Assembly (NCBI RefSeq): GCF_016464385.1
Contig: NZ_JADMLH010000001.1
Location: 705,431-769,430 of the forward strand
Source of the DNA: Nucisporomicrobium flavum
Lineage (GTDB): Bacteria; Actinomycetota; Actinomycetes; Mycobacteriales; Micromonosporaceae
Reading direction: 5' to 3'
Length of the DNA stretch: 64,000 nt
The translations under genes were made by a program, and so were the position numbers. This document shows, piece after piece, positions 1 through 8,925 of the stretch (positions within the stretch are counted from its first letter, which is position 1; every line of letters starts with the position of its first letter). Under the pieces are notes generated by a model that was not told the origin of the DNA, did no database searches, and was given only the letters and a program-made list of their open reading frames with translations.

Positions 1-374
1 GGGAACGCGCGGACGAACGAACCGAGGCTCTTGTACGGCTCGCGGGAGAGCACCCGCTGCGCGGTCGAGAACGGCAGCGCGGTCATCCCCTGCACGGATA
101 CGGCGTACGCCCCCTGCGCAGCGTCGTGCATGGTCCAGGACCCGCCGTGTGCCCGGATGAGCACCTCCCCGGCGTAGGCGCCGACGAGCTTCCACCACAG
201 GTCCAGGCGTTCGTCGGGGAGCGGGCCGTCGGCCAGCAGGAGCTCGCAGACCTCGTCGAGCTCATCGAGGCTCTCCGGCGACCAGTCCAGCCGGCGGCCG
301 TACTGCTGTCCGACGAGGGCGACACATTCCTCCGCGAAGCGCCGCAGGGTGGCGGCCGGGTCCGGCTCGGTCAT
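1..374 (-). CDS. Hypothetical protein, 3' part cut by window edge
   Basis: An open frame runs from an ATG at 374 (begins MTEPDPAATLRRFAEECVAL) leftward out of the window with no stop, so only about 124 N-terminal residues are visible. The visible part is soluble, acidic, rich in Leu and Trp (DLWWKLVGAYAGEVLIR), and has no signal peptide or membrane segment. It looks like a cytoplasmic actinobacterial protein of unknown function; I do not recognise the family. Codon use (GC-rich third positions) supports it as real. The gene to its right is divergent, separated by about 135 bp. Confidence 0.6.
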   Translation of the reverse strand, partial: MTEPDPAATLRRFAEECVALVGQQYGRRLDWSPESLDELDEVCELLLADGPLPDERLDLWWKLVGAYAGEVLIRAHGGSWTMHDAAQGAYAVSVQGMTALPFSTAQRVLSREPYKSLGSFVRAF

Positions 375-509
375 ACCGGCAATCTTCTCACCAGGGTGAA
401 TCCTTGCTCGCTCAGATCCCCAGGTGTACCGATCCCGCAACCGTCCGATGCTCGGCGAGCGCGTCGGAGTGCCGATGTTCTGGTCACCTTCCCGATCAAC
501 GGAGTAGCC

Positions 510-1172
510 GTGACCGATCACTGGACCGCCCCGCACCATCACCCATCGGCGCCGTTCGGCGCTGCGGCTCCGGGCTCGGTGCAGCCTTTGCCGGCGTGGC
601 AGCCGGAGACGCCCGCGTGGCCGTCGCCCGCGCTTCCGCCCGCGGCCGCCGGCACCGGTCACCGCGATGGTGTGCCCCGGTGGAACGAATCGGCAGAGCC
701 GATGGCCGGCAGCCGCCGCGCAGCTCGCACGTCACCGCCCCCGTGGCAGATCATCGCCGGGGTCGTTGCCGCCGTGGCGTTGTTCGGCTCCGGCTGGCTG
801 GGCGGTGCCGGCTCGGCCCGCGCGCGGTCCGCCACCAGCGGGCCGGCCGCTGGGGACGCACCGCAGGCTGCCGCGGCCGCCCAGCTGCAGTCGGCGCAGG
901 GCTCCTGCGACAGCATGCACCGGGGCACCACGCTCGCCGACAACGGCACCACCCTCACCATCGACGGAACCGGTGAGGAGGACTACAACGGCCTCGCCGA
1001 AACGGACCTGCAATGCGTGTTCGACGCGGTCGGGATGACAGAAGCGGTCAAAGCCCACATCGGCCAGACCCGAGCGCTGGACGGCAGGCAGGAGGACTCC
1101 TGGGGCTCGTTCAACGCCTCCTGGACGTTCCATCCCGACGCCGGTTTCGACGGCATGATCCGGCTGGCCTGA
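510..1172 (+). CDS. Hypothetical membrane-anchored protein
   Basis: GTG start at 510, preceded by GGAG; 220 aa. The first 70 or so residues are Pro/Ala/His-rich and disordered (PHHHPSAPFG), followed by one membrane segment around residues 80-101 (IIAGVVAAVALFGSGWLGG), then an Ala-rich linker and a C-terminal domain of about 90 residues with two Cys (GSCDSMHRG, DLQCVFDAVG). This is the layout of a type II membrane protein with an extracytoplasmic domain in which the Cys pair could form a disulfide. No known family recognised. The next gene has the same build, so the two may be related in role. Confidence 0.6.
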   Translation: MTDHWTAPHHHPSAPFGAAAPGSVQPLPAWQPETPAWPSPALPPAAAGTGHRDGVPRWNESAEPMAGSRRAARTSPPPWQIIAGVVAAVALFGSGWLGGAGSARARSATSGPAAGDAPQAAAAAQLQSAQGSCDSMHRGTTLADNGTTLTIDGTGEEDYNGLAETDLQCVFDAVGMTEAVKAHIGQTRALDGRQEDSWGSFNASWTFHPDAGFDGMIRLA

Positions 1173-1303
1173 CGTCGACGCCGCATACGACGGCTTCCCT
1201 GAACGCCGTAGCCGGGCGGGTCGACCGCCGGCGACCCTCAGGCCGCTCGTCGCAGGCCCGATACCCATAGCGCACGTGACGGCGACGAATTGTGAGGTAC
1301 CGA

Positions 1304-2044
1304 GTGAACAACCTCCCACCCCGTGACCCGGGTGCACCGACGAGCCGGACCGGCGGACGCCACGCCGCCCCATCGGCCCTGAAGCCTTCGCTTGCCGTCG
1401 GTGTCCTGGCAGCGGCGGTGGTCGTGGCAGGCGCAGCGGTCGTGACGGTGAGAACTGCCGACGCGAGTGAGGCCGGCACGGCAGCGTCGCCGGCCGCGTC
1501 ACTCCGCCCGGCCATGCCCCCTCGGCGCGCCGAACCGATTGTCGTCACCAGCACCGCTGCATCACCGAGCCTTTCCCCGTCCGCCGCCGCACCGTCGGCC
1601 GCCGCACTGTCGGCCGCACCGACGGTCGTCACCCGCAGCACGCGGCCCTCGACGGTGACGGTCCGGGGATCGGTGCCGATCATGTACTCGGAGTTCGACG
1701 AGATCTACGGCGGATCCGCATGCCAGGGGGGCGGGGAGGGCTACGTCGGGTTTCGCGACGACCTGCGCATGATGAGTCTGCAGACAGGCGCACCCGTGAT
1801 CGTCAAGAACGGCAAGGGCAGGAAGGCGGGTAGCGGAAAACTGGGGCGCGGTGTCCTGTCAGCCGATGGGAACGACTGCGCGATGCCGTTCGAGGTGACG
1901 GTGAAACTGGCCGGAGGCGGTCCGTACCGGTTCACTATCGGCACCCGGTGCAATGACTGCGACTACCCTTCCGTCATCACCAAGGCCTTCACCGCTGAGG
2001 AGTTGGCAGCCCCGGTCGAGGTGCCGCCGGACAATTGGCGCTGA
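1304..2044 (+). CDS. Hypothetical membrane-anchored or secreted protein
   Basis: About 246 aa. I chose the GTG at 1304 because GAGG lies about 7 bp before it; a GTG at 1292 in the same frame is possible. A short basic N-terminus is followed by a hydrophobic segment (LAVGVLAAAVVVAGAAVVTV), then a Ser/Ala/Pro/Thr-rich linker and a C-terminal domain from about residue 125 with four Cys (SACQGGG, NDCAMP, TRCNDCDYP), compatible with disulfides outside the cell. Same architecture as the gene upstream. Function not recognised; neither gene has a regulatory box of the type common further right. Confidence 0.6.
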   Translation: MNNLPPRDPGAPTSRTGGRHAAPSALKPSLAVGVLAAAVVVAGAAVVTVRTADASEAGTAASPAASLRPAMPPRRAEPIVVTSTAASPSLSPSAAAPSAAALSAAPTVVTRSTRPSTVTVRGSVPIMYSEFDEIYGGSACQGGGEGYVGFRDDLRMMSLQTGAPVIVKNGKGRKAGSGKLGRGVLSADGNDCAMPFEVTVKLAGGGPYRFTIGTRCNDCDYPSVITKAFTAEELAAPVEVPPDNWR

Positions 2045-2111
2045 CCCAACCCGTCCCTCGCTCCGGGCAGGCACCGGTCGCGGCGTAGACGGCCGCACCT
2101 ACCTTGAGTTT

Positions 2112-2708
2112 ATGAGCGATGTACGGAGAGTGCGGATCTCGGCGAGCCCGGCGAACGTGGAGTACGCGCGGCGCATGTATGACCGCGCGATCGACTGGTA
2201 CAAGGTCGCCGAGACGAAGGCGCAGCTCCTCCTGACCGTCAACGGCGCCTTCGTCACGGTCGCTTTCGGACTGCTGTCCGGGAGCATCGAGGAATTGCGG
2301 ATCTCTCTCGATGCCGCGGGCGCGTTCACCTGGCTTTTCCTGACGCTGGCGGTGGCTTCGCTGTCCGGGTCCATCGCGGTGGCCGCCGCAACGCTGCTCT
2401 CCCAGCATCGCCGGCACATCCGGGAGGACTTCGCGCAGCTCGCCATCGATCCCCAGGACCGGAGCACCTACCGGCCCGAGAGCATGTGGTACTTCGGCCA
2501 TATCGCCCAGCTGCAATGGCAGGGCGTCCAGCAGGTTCTCAGGGACGCGGACGACGACCTGGAGGTGAAGGTGCTCACCTACAACATCCACGGCCTCGCG
2601 AAGGCGGTGCTGCGCAAACACCGGCTGATCAACGTCGGCTGGCTCCTGACCACGACCACCCTGCTGTCCCTGATCGCCGCGGGAGTCTCCCTGCTCGTGG
2701 GTGGATGA
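2112..2708 (+). CDS. Membrane protein resembling the Pycsar effector (PycTM/DUF5706) type
   Basis: 198 aa with membrane segments at about 38-56, 68-96 and 173-195 and a soluble middle. The N-terminal part (IDWYKVAETKAQLLLTVNGA) resembles the D/E-x-KA-x-LL pattern of small membrane proteins in the DUF5706/PycTM group, some of which are cyclic-nucleotide-gated defence effectors. No nucleotide cyclase gene lies beside it, so a defence role is not supported and the family call is tentative. No Shine-Dalgarno; TACCTT at 2100-2105 lies 6 bp before the ATG, the layout of an actinobacterial leaderless promoter. Confidence 0.5.
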   Translation: MSDVRRVRISASPANVEYARRMYDRAIDWYKVAETKAQLLLTVNGAFVTVAFGLLSGSIEELRISLDAAGAFTWLFLTLAVASLSGSIAVAAATLLSQHRRHIREDFAQLAIDPQDRSTYRPESMWYFGHIAQLQWQGVQQVLRDADDDLEVKVLTYNIHGLAKAVLRKHRLINVGWLLTTTTLLSLIAAGVSLLVGG

Positions 2709-2731
2709 GCGGTGTTCGTACGATCGCCGGC

Positions 2732-3265
2732 ATGACGCTTTCCCCCGCACGGACCACCCTCGTCGTCGTGGATCTCATGCCTCGCATCGTCGAGCAGGAC
2801 ATGGGGCCGCATCGCGGCGCCGACGTCGTGGCCCGGGCCGTCCGGCTGGCGGACGCGTTCCGGCGGGCCGGCGGCACGGTCGTGCTGGTACGGGTCGAGC
2901 GCCCCAATGTCGCCGAGCAGCCGCCGGGCAGCGGTTTCGTTCGCGAGCTGGAGCCCCGGCCCGATGACGTCGTCATCGTCAAGCGGACGATCGGCGCCTT
3001 CTACGGGACCGGCCTGGCCGACCGGCTCCGCGACCGGGGCATCGACACCGTCGTCCTCGCCGGGCTGGCCACCACCATGGGTGTCGAGTCCACCGCCCGC
3101 GCGGCCGCCGATCACGGGTTCGACGTGGTCTTCGCCGCGGACGCGATGAGCGGCGTGACCACGGCTGAACATGATCACGCCCTCACCGTCGTGCTGCCGC
3201 GGTTCGGAGAGGTGCTCACCACCGACGCGGTTCTCGCCGGCCTTCAGCCCGCCGCGCAACCCTAG
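2732..3265 (+). CDS. Isochorismatase-family cysteine hydrolase-like protein
   Basis: 177 aa with the isochorismatase fold signature: LVVVDLMPRIV near the N-terminus (catalytic Asp region), VIVKRTIGAFYGTGLADRL in the middle (Lys), and DTVVLAGLATTMGVESTARAAADHGFDVV where the family normally has a cis-peptide and a catalytic Cys. Here the usual Cys position reads T (GLATTMGVESTA), so hydrolase chemistry is doubtful. The ATG at 2732 has TACGAT 7 bp upstream, typical of leaderless transcription. An alternative ATG at 2705 overlaps the previous stop (ATGA) and would add nine residues. Its 3' end overlaps the convergent gene by 4 bp. Confidence 0.7.
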   Translation: MTLSPARTTLVVVDLMPRIVEQDMGPHRGADVVARAVRLADAFRRAGGTVVLVRVERPNVAEQPPGSGFVRELEPRPDDVVIVKRTIGAFYGTGLADRLRDRGIDTVVLAGLATTMGVESTARAAADHGFDVVFAADAMSGVTTAEHDHALTVVLPRFGEVLTTDAVLAGLQPAAQP

Positions 3266-4242
3266 AAGTCGACGACCATCGGACGCCGGCCGATCGGGAT
3301 GGCCGCCGCGTGGTCGAGGTCGGCGCCGCCCGGATAGCACCAGGTGCGGCCGAGGCAGAGCTTCACCCGCTGGCCCGGGAGCAGGCGTACGGCGTACCGG
3401 AGGCTGTCCGGGGTGTCGCTGACCGCCATGATCTCGTGGGTGCCGGCGTGGAACGCGTACACCGGCCCGAGGACCGGCTGGCCGGGCGTGCCGCCGACGG
3501 CGCTGCCGGAGACGACCGTGCCCGCGCGCAGCCGCTGATCGGCCGTGGTGGTCTGCCCCGCGACCACGCGGATCGGGTGGGCGCGGCGGCGGTCGGTGGC
3601 GCCGCCGGACCATTGCGCGGCCACGCGGGCGGTCGGGCCCGCCGTGCCGTCGGGCATGAAGAACAGCTTCCATCCGTACGGCCCCAGCCCCGTGAACGTG
3701 TAGCGGCCCGTGCCGTAGACGTTCGGGGTGGTGTCCTGCCACAGCGGGTCCATGGACGCCACGGACACCTGGGCCGCGACCGGCGTTCCGGTGGCCGCCT
3801 CGGTCAGCGTGCCGGTGACGGTTCCGGCCGCGTCGAGCCGTACGTCGGGCAGGGTGAGCACCCCGGTGGCCGGCGCGGTCACCTCGAGCGCGGCGTCCCG
3901 GTCGCCGGTGCCCCCGTACGCGCCGAGCCACTGCATGCCGTACGCGGTGTCGCCGGGCTGGACGAAGAACGAGTAGCGGCCCGGTTCGAGCCCGTCGAAG
4001 GTGGCGACCCCGGCGGCGTCGGAGCCGGCCCGGGCGCCCCACAGGTCGGCGAAGCGATCCTCGGCGGCGATGGCGTGCACGGTCACGCCGGGCACCGGGG
4101 CGCCGGTCCGGGCGTCCCGTACGACGGTGGTGACGAGGCCGGGCTCGGACGGCTCGGCGGCGAGCGCCGGCGCCGGTCCCGGCAAAAGGCTCGTGAGCAG
4201 GACAGCGGCAGTGGCGGCGACCAGCGGCAATCTTCTTCTCAT
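3262..4242 (-). CDS. Secreted protein with carboxypeptidase-regulatory-like domains
   Basis: 326 aa, ATG at 4242 with GAGG upstream. It has a Sec signal peptide (RRR, then hydrophobic core, cleavage near ALA-AEPSE). Two or three beta-sandwich repeats of the CarboxypepD_reg type follow: TTVVRDARTGAPVPGVTVHA with FDGLEPGRYSFF, then GTVTGTLTEAATGTPVAAQV with TFTGLGPYGWKLFF. Such domains are usually structural or binding modules on exported proteins; no catalytic domain is present. Two Cys near the C-terminus (KLCLGRTWCYP) may pair. It is the promoter-distal member of a likely two-gene minus-strand unit, 8 bp after the peptidoglycan-binding gene. Confidence 0.7.
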   Translation of the reverse strand: MRRRLPLVAATAAVLLTSLLPGPAPALAAEPSEPGLVTTVVRDARTGAPVPGVTVHAIAAEDRFADLWGARAGSDAAGVATFDGLEPGRYSFFVQPGDTAYGMQWLGAYGGTGDRDAALEVTAPATGVLTLPDVRLDAAGTVTGTLTEAATGTPVAAQVSVASMDPLWQDTTPNVYGTGRYTFTGLGPYGWKLFFMPDGTAGPTARVAAQWSGGATDRRRAHPIRVVAGQTTTADQRLRAGTVVSGSAVGGTPGQPVLGPVYAFHAGTHEIMAVSDTPDSLRYAVRLLPGQRVKLCLGRTWCYPGGADLDHAAAIPIGRRPMVVDF

Positions 4243-4250
4243 GCCCGTCC

Positions 4251-4712
4251 TCAGAAAGAGAGCATGCCGCTGACGAGGGCCTGCCACGTCATCGGGCCGA
4301 CGATGCCGTCGACGGCCATGGACGGGATGTCGGCGTGCAGCGCGCTCTGGAAGCCGCGGACCGCCTGCTCGGTCTTCGGTCCGAAGATGCCGTCGACCGC
4401 GAGCCCTTTCGACGGATCGCCGGACAGGTTGCGGTACTGGAACTCCTCCTGGACGCCGCGGACGGCGTCACCCTCGGAGCCGCGGCGTACCTGGATGATC
4501 AGGGCGCTCCAGGTGTGCGGGCCGACGATGCCGTCCACCGCGAGACCCTCGTCGCGCTGGAACGACCGGACCGCGGCGTCGGTCTTCGGCCCGAAGATGC
4601 CGTCCACCACCACGCTGTGGCCGCGCGCACGCAGCAGGTACTGCAGTGTGGGTACGGGATGTTCCTTGTCGCCCTGCCTCGTCAACGGCCAGGGGCTCAG
4701 CGTTCCTGCCAT
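4251..4712 (-). CDS. Peptidoglycan-binding domain protein, two PG_binding_1 repeats
   Basis: 153 aa composed of two PG_binding_1 repeats with the hallmark DGIFGPKTxxAVRxFQ (twice) and DGIVGPxTWxAL (twice). These modules bind the cell wall and normally tether a catalytic domain; here they stand alone with no obvious signal peptide (MAGTLSPWPLTRQGD), so export is uncertain. Start at 4712 has GGAAGGA upstream. Downstream and closely spaced is the secreted CarboxypepD_reg protein, suggesting co-expression of two envelope-associated proteins. Confidence 0.85.
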   Translation of the reverse strand: MAGTLSPWPLTRQGDKEHPVPTLQYLLRARGHSVVVDGIFGPKTDAAVRSFQRDEGLAVDGIVGPHTWSALIIQVRRGSEGDAVRGVQEEFQYRNLSGDPSKGLAVDGIFGPKTEQAVRGFQSALHADIPSMAVDGIVGPMTWQALVSGMLSF

Positions 4713-4748
4713 GGTCTTGTCCTTCCGCTCGTTGTTGGTGGAGGGCGC

Positions 4749-5405
4749 TCAGCGCAGGATTGATGCACGATCCACGGCGATCGGCACGAACTCGCGGACG
4801 AGGTTCTCGTGGCCGTCGCCCGCCTCCCAGCCGATGTCGGCCAGGACCACGACGGCGTGCCCGACCCGCGCGACCGCGACGTACGTCGTCTTGACGCGGA
4901 CGCTGTCGCCGTAGTCGAAGGTCTCGGCGACGCCGATCAGCAGCGAGTCCCGTCCGGCGACCCGGGTGTCGAGCAGCCGCCAGGTGCGGCCCGCCGGGTC
5001 CGTGCAGCCGTGGCACCGCGTGACCGCACGCCGCAGCTCCCGCAGGTACTGCGCCGCGCCGCCGCCCCGGTAGACCGCCACGTACTCGAGCAGGACGGTC
5101 GGCCGGATCTCGCTCACCGGGTAGAGCGCCTGGACGGCATTGTCGGCGGTGCGCCGCGCGCTGCTGCGGAACGGCCCGCACGGCTGCGGCGGCCGCAGCC
5201 ACGGGCGCAGATCGGCCGCGGCCGTGGTGACGGGCACGCCGAGGTCCGCCGGCTGCAGCATGGCCGCGGCCGGGACAACGGTCCGCGTCGCGGCGGCGGC
5301 CGGCTGGGCGGCGGCCACCATCGCCACCGCGGCTGCCATCGCCACCACCGCCAGCAGCATTCTCCGACTTCCCGGTCGCCCGCTGCGGTGCGGACAGGTA
5401 ACCAT
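4749..5405 (-). CDS. Hypothetical exported protein
   Basis: 218 aa, ATG at 5405 behind GGGAGGTGG. Signal peptide MVTCPHRSGRPGSRRMLLAV followed by an Ala/Val core and a likely cleavage after AAQPAAA. The mature part has Cys in PPQPCGPF and RCHGCTDPAG and regular beta-rich sequence (TVLLEYVAVYRGG, VRVKTTYVAVARVGHAVVVL). It is reminiscent of the extracellular sensor domains (PknH-like) of actinobacterial exported proteins, but I cannot place it firmly. It precedes the peptidoglycan-binding gene by 36 bp on the same strand. Confidence 0.6.
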   Translation of the reverse strand: MVTCPHRSGRPGSRRMLLAVVAMAAAVAMVAAAQPAAAATRTVVPAAAMLQPADLGVPVTTAAADLRPWLRPPQPCGPFRSSARRTADNAVQALYPVSEIRPTVLLEYVAVYRGGGAAQYLRELRRAVTRCHGCTDPAGRTWRLLDTRVAGRDSLLIGVAETFDYGDSVRVKTTYVAVARVGHAVVVLADIGWEAGDGHENLVREFVPIAVDRASILR

Positions 5406-5616
5406 GACGCCACCTCCCGTGTTCGGCCGTATCGGCACAGGGTCGAGCGGCGGCGACGATGGTCAGTAGAGCCGAAGGTCCCCCGCGGCGTGCCGGATCA
5501 GGAGGCCGGAAATACTCGGCGAATCTGCCCCTGAGGGCATTGTCAAGAAACCTTCCAGCAACAAGAGTGATCACATCCGTTAATGCATCGACGGATATCG
5601 CACGGAAGGAAACACA

Positions 5617-8600
5617 ATGCGCCATGGCGCCCCCACCCGGCGGTTCCTCGCCGCGGCGGCGGTCCTGCTAGCCGGACCGGCCACCCTTCTCGTCCCGTCA
5701 TCGCCGGTGCAGGCCACCCGTCCCGGCGCCGACCGCTCCACAGTCGTCTCCGGCAAGGCCCGCTTCCAGGTGCTGTCGCCGACGCTGATCCGCACCGAGT
5801 ACGCCGGCGACTCCCACTTCGTCGACGCCGGCACCTTCAACGCGGTGCACCGCACCGGCTTCACCGCGCCCCGCTTCACGAGCCGCACCCGCGACGGCTG
5901 GCTGACCATCGACACCGGCGCCGTCACCATGCGGTACCGCGTCGGGTCCGGGTCGTTCACCGACGACAATCTCACGGTACGGCTGACGTCCGGCCGGCAG
6001 ACCGTGCAGGCCGCCCCGTGGGCCGGTCACACTCCCCCGAACTGCGCGATCGGCGCCCTGTGCGAGGCGGAGACCGCGGCCCTGCGAGGGCTGGGAGTGG
6101 CCACCGACCACGGTGGGTACACCGGCCAGGGCTTCGCCGCCGGGTTCGAGGGCGCCGACGACTCGCTGACGGTCTCGGTGACCGTCGCGGCGGCCGGGAC
6201 CTACGAGTTCGACGCGCGCTACGCCAACAGCACGGGCGGCGACGGCAAGGACGTCACGCGGACGCTCACCGTCGCGGTCGACGGCACGTCGGCGGCCCAG
6301 CTGTCCCTGCCCAGCACCGGCTCGTGGGACACGTGGAAGCAGGCCGGCACCGCCGTGACGCTGACCGCGGGACGCCACGAGCTCGCGTTGCGGCGCGACC
6401 CGGCCGACTCCGGTCACGTCAACATCGACAGCTTCGCGCTGGTCCGGCCGGGTGACGCGTACCCGCAGCCGGTTCCGCCGGCACCCCGGGAGTGCGCGTT
6501 CGGCACGGTCTGCGAGGCCGACGGCGGCGCGCTGTCCGGCGGCGCGCGCCTCGCCCGCGACCACAACGGCTACTCCGGCGAGGGCTTCGTCGCCGGGCTC
6601 GAGCGTACGGGCGCGAGCGACGCGCTGACCGTCACCGGCGTGCCGGCGGCGGGCCAGTACAAGCTGCAGCTGCGCTACGCGAACTCGCGTCCGGGCGCGC
6701 AGCCGGCCCGTACCCGCACGATGTCCGTGCAGGCCGGGTCCGGGGCGGCGAGCACGGTGGAGCTGCCGACCACCAGCGGCTGGGACTTCTGGCGTACGGT
6801 CAGCACCCCCGTCACGCTCGCGGCCGGGACCAACACCGTCACGCTGGGCTGCCCCACCGACGACAGCTGCAACGTCAACGTCGACACGGTCGCGCTGACC
6901 ACCGCGGACGCCCCGCTGCTCGCGCCGCACGCCCCCCTGGGCGGCTACCGCCGCTCGCTGGACAACGTGGACGGTGGCGCCCTCACCGCGCCCGGCCTGC
7001 TCTACACCGACGGCTGGTCGCTGCTGGACGACACCGCGTCCGCCCTATTCGACCCGGCGACCCGCAAGGTCACCCCGAAGCCGGCCCACACCGGCGGCTA
7101 CCAGGACGGCTACGTCTTCGCGTACGGCCAGGACTACGCCCGCGCGCTGCGGGAACTCGCCGTGCTGACCGGACCGACGGCGCTGCTGCCCCGGTGGACG
7201 TACGGCGTCTGGTACTCCGAGTACTACGACCGGACCGCGGCCGACTTCCAGGGCATCGTCGAGCGGTTCCGCAGCGAGAACGTGCCGCTGGACGTGTTGG
7301 TCGTGGACACCGACTTCAAGGCCGCCAACAAGTGGAACGGCTGGGAGATCGATCCCACCCGCTTCCCGGACCCGAAGGCGTTCCTCGGCTGGCTCCACAA
7401 GGAGGGCCTGCGAACCACCTGGAACGTGCACCCGAGCATCCTCGGCAACGACCCGAAGTTCGCCGCGGCGCAGGAGACCGCCAAGGGCAAGCTGCAGCGC
7501 ACCGGCTGCAACAGCGGCGCCGACTGCTACACGTTCGACTGGGGCGACCCGGACCAGCTGGCCGCGTACTTCGGCCTGCACAAGGACCTGCAGGACCTGG
7601 GCATCGACTTCTGGTGGCTGGACTGGTGCTGCGAGGACTCCAAGTCCACCCTGGCCGGCGTGACGCCGGACGCGTGGATCAACCTGAACTACGCGGCCGA
7701 GAACGGTTTCGCCTTCTCCCGGGCGTACGGTTCGCTGCAGGCCGGCGGCTACGCCAACCCGACGTCCGTGGCCACCGGGCCGTGGGCCGACAAGCGGACC
7801 ACCCTGCACTTCACCGGTGACACGGTGTCCAACTGGGAGACGCTGCGCTACGAGGTCGGCTACGCGCCGGGCGAGTCCGCCGCGACCGGGCTGGCCGCCA
7901 TCAGCCACGACATCGGCGGGCACACCCGCGGCCTGCAGGAGCCGGGCGCCGAGCCGGGCAGCACCAAGCTGCCCGACGACCTGTACGCCCGCTGGGTGCA
8001 GCTGGGCACGTTCCAGCCCATCGACCGGCTGCACTCCAACCACAGCGACCGGCTGCCGTGGCAGTACGGGCCGGCCGCCAACGCCTCCGCCGCCGAGTTC
8101 CTGCGGTTGCGGGAGCGGCTGATGCCGTACACGTACACCGCCGCCGCCCAGGCCAACCGGGACGGGCTGCCGATGGCGCGGCCGCTGTACCTGGCGTACC
8201 CGGGCGAGCAGGAGGCGTACGCCACCGCCGGCGCCGAGTACCTGTACGGCCCGGACATGCTGGTGGCGCCGGCGACCGACCCGGGGTCCAGCGCGACCAC
8301 CCGGGTGTGGTTCCCGCCGGGCAGCACGTGGACCGACTGGTTCACCGGCGTCACGTACCAGGGCGGCACCAGCCACGACATCACCACGACGCTGGACACC
8401 ATGCCGGTGTTCGTCCGCTCCGGCGGGGTCGTGGTGACCCGGACGAACGACGTCGCCACCGACGAGGGCAAGCCGCTGGACGCGGCCACCGTCACGGTCG
8501 CGACCGGCGACGACGGGCGCGGCAACCTGTACGAGGACGACGGCACGAACCACGCCCGCAGCGCCACGACGCGTTTCGCGTACGAGGAGGGGAACCGGTC

Positions 8601-8823
8601 GAAGACGCTGCTGATCAGCCCGGTCCGCGGCGGCTACCCCGGTCAGGTGGGCAAGCGGGACTGGACGGTCCGCTTCACCGGGGCCGACGCTCCGCAGACC
8701 GTACGGGTCGACGGGCGGACCCTGCCCCGTACGGCGTGGTCGTACACGGCGCAGACCCGCACCCTCACGGTGCACGCCGGCACGCAGCCGGTCCACCGGG
8801 CGGTGACCGTCAGCGTCCGATGA
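5617..8823 (+). CDS. Secreted GH31 alpha-glycosidase with two CBM-like modules
   Basis: 1068 aa, ATG behind GGAAGGA. Signal peptide at 1-34, then an N-terminal GH31 beta-sandwich part interrupted by two related carbohydrate-binding modules (about 145-290 and 292-430; each has a CEAE/CEAD start, a GYxGEGF motif and NxDSFAL/NVDTVAL near its end, as in CBM35/CBM6). The catalytic barrel starts around LLPRWTYGVWYSEYYD. The nucleophile is predicted as D669 in FWWLDWCC and the acid as D765 in ISHDIGGH. GH31 enzymes cleave alpha-glucosides or alpha-xylosides; substrate cannot be read from sequence. A hairpin follows the gene, and it is not linked to the box found from 8861 on. Confidence 0.9.
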   Translation: MRHGAPTRRFLAAAAVLLAGPATLLVPSSPVQATRPGADRSTVVSGKARFQVLSPTLIRTEYAGDSHFVDAGTFNAVHRTGFTAPRFTSRTRDGWLTIDTGAVTMRYRVGSGSFTDDNLTVRLTSGRQTVQAAPWAGHTPPNCAIGALCEAETAALRGLGVATDHGGYTGQGFAAGFEGADDSLTVSVTVAAAGTYEFDARYANSTGGDGKDVTRTLTVAVDGTSAAQLSLPSTGSWDTWKQAGTAVTLTAGRHELALRRDPADSGHVNIDSFALVRPGDAYPQPVPPAPRECAFGTVCEADGGALSGGARLARDHNGYSGEGFVAGLERTGASDALTVTGVPAAGQYKLQLRYANSRPGAQPARTRTMSVQAGSGAASTVELPTTSGWDFWRTVSTPVTLAAGTNTVTLGCPTDDSCNVNVDTVALTTADAPLLAPHAPLGGYRRSLDNVDGGALTAPGLLYTDGWSLLDDTASALFDPATRKVTPKPAHTGGYQDGYVFAYGQDYARALRELAVLTGPTALLPRWTYGVWYSEYYDRTAADFQGIVERFRSENVPLDVLVVDTDFKAANKWNGWEIDPTRFPDPKAFLGWLHKEGLRTTWNVHPSILGNDPKFAAAQETAKGKLQRTGCNSGADCYTFDWGDPDQLAAYFGLHKDLQDLGIDFWWLDWCCEDSKSTLAGVTPDAWINLNYAAENGFAFSRAYGSLQAGGYANPTSVATGPWADKRTTLHFTGDTVSNWETLRYEVGYAPGESAATGLAAISHDIGGHTRGLQEPGAEPGSTKLPDDLYARWVQLGTFQPIDRLHSNHSDRLPWQYGPAANASAAEFLRLRERLMPYTYTAAAQANRDGLPMARPLYLAYPGEQEAYATAGAEYLYGPDMLVAPATDPGSSATTRVWFPPGSTWTDWFTGVTYQGGTSHDITTTLDTMPVFVRSGGVVVTRTNDVATDEGKPLDAATVTVATGDDGRGNLYEDDGTNHARSATTRFAYEEGNRSKTLLISPVRGGYPGQVGKRDWTVRFTGADAPQTVRVDGRTLPRTAWSYTAQTRTLTVHAGTQPVHRAVTVSVR

Positions 8824-8830
8824 GCGGTAC

Positions 8831-8860
8831 GGACCGGTGGGCCGCACGGCCCACCGGTCC
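8831..8860 (+). terminator. Perfect 13-bp hairpin after the GH31 gene
   Basis: GGACCGGTGGGCC, a 4-nt loop GCAC, then the exact reverse complement. It lies 7 bp after the GH31 stop and abuts the conserved box at 8861, so it separates the two transcription units. No T-run follows, as is common in high-GC actinomycetes. Confidence 0.75.
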
Positions 8861-8879
8861 GGGACCTGCCGCCCTGCCG
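8861..8879 (+). promoter_or_regulatory. Conserved 19-bp box upstream of a USP gene
   Basis: Reads GGGACCTGCCGCCCTGCCG, oriented toward the USP gene, ending 46 bp before its ATG. Member of the recurring element described in the findings; the regulator is inferred to be DosR-like. Confidence 0.6.
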
Positions 8880-8925
8880 CCTCCGCATCGAAGCGCGTGA
8901 GGATGGGAGGAGAAGGGAGAGTCCC

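Noticed and set aside
2732..3265. Active isochorismatase or nicotinamidase
   Set aside because: The expected catalytic Cys is Thr in this sequence, so only the fold can be claimed.
2579..4042. Long Arg/Gly-rich frame antisense to several genes
   Set aside because: A shadow of the real genes in high-GC DNA; composition is typical of an antisense frame and no domain is recognisable.
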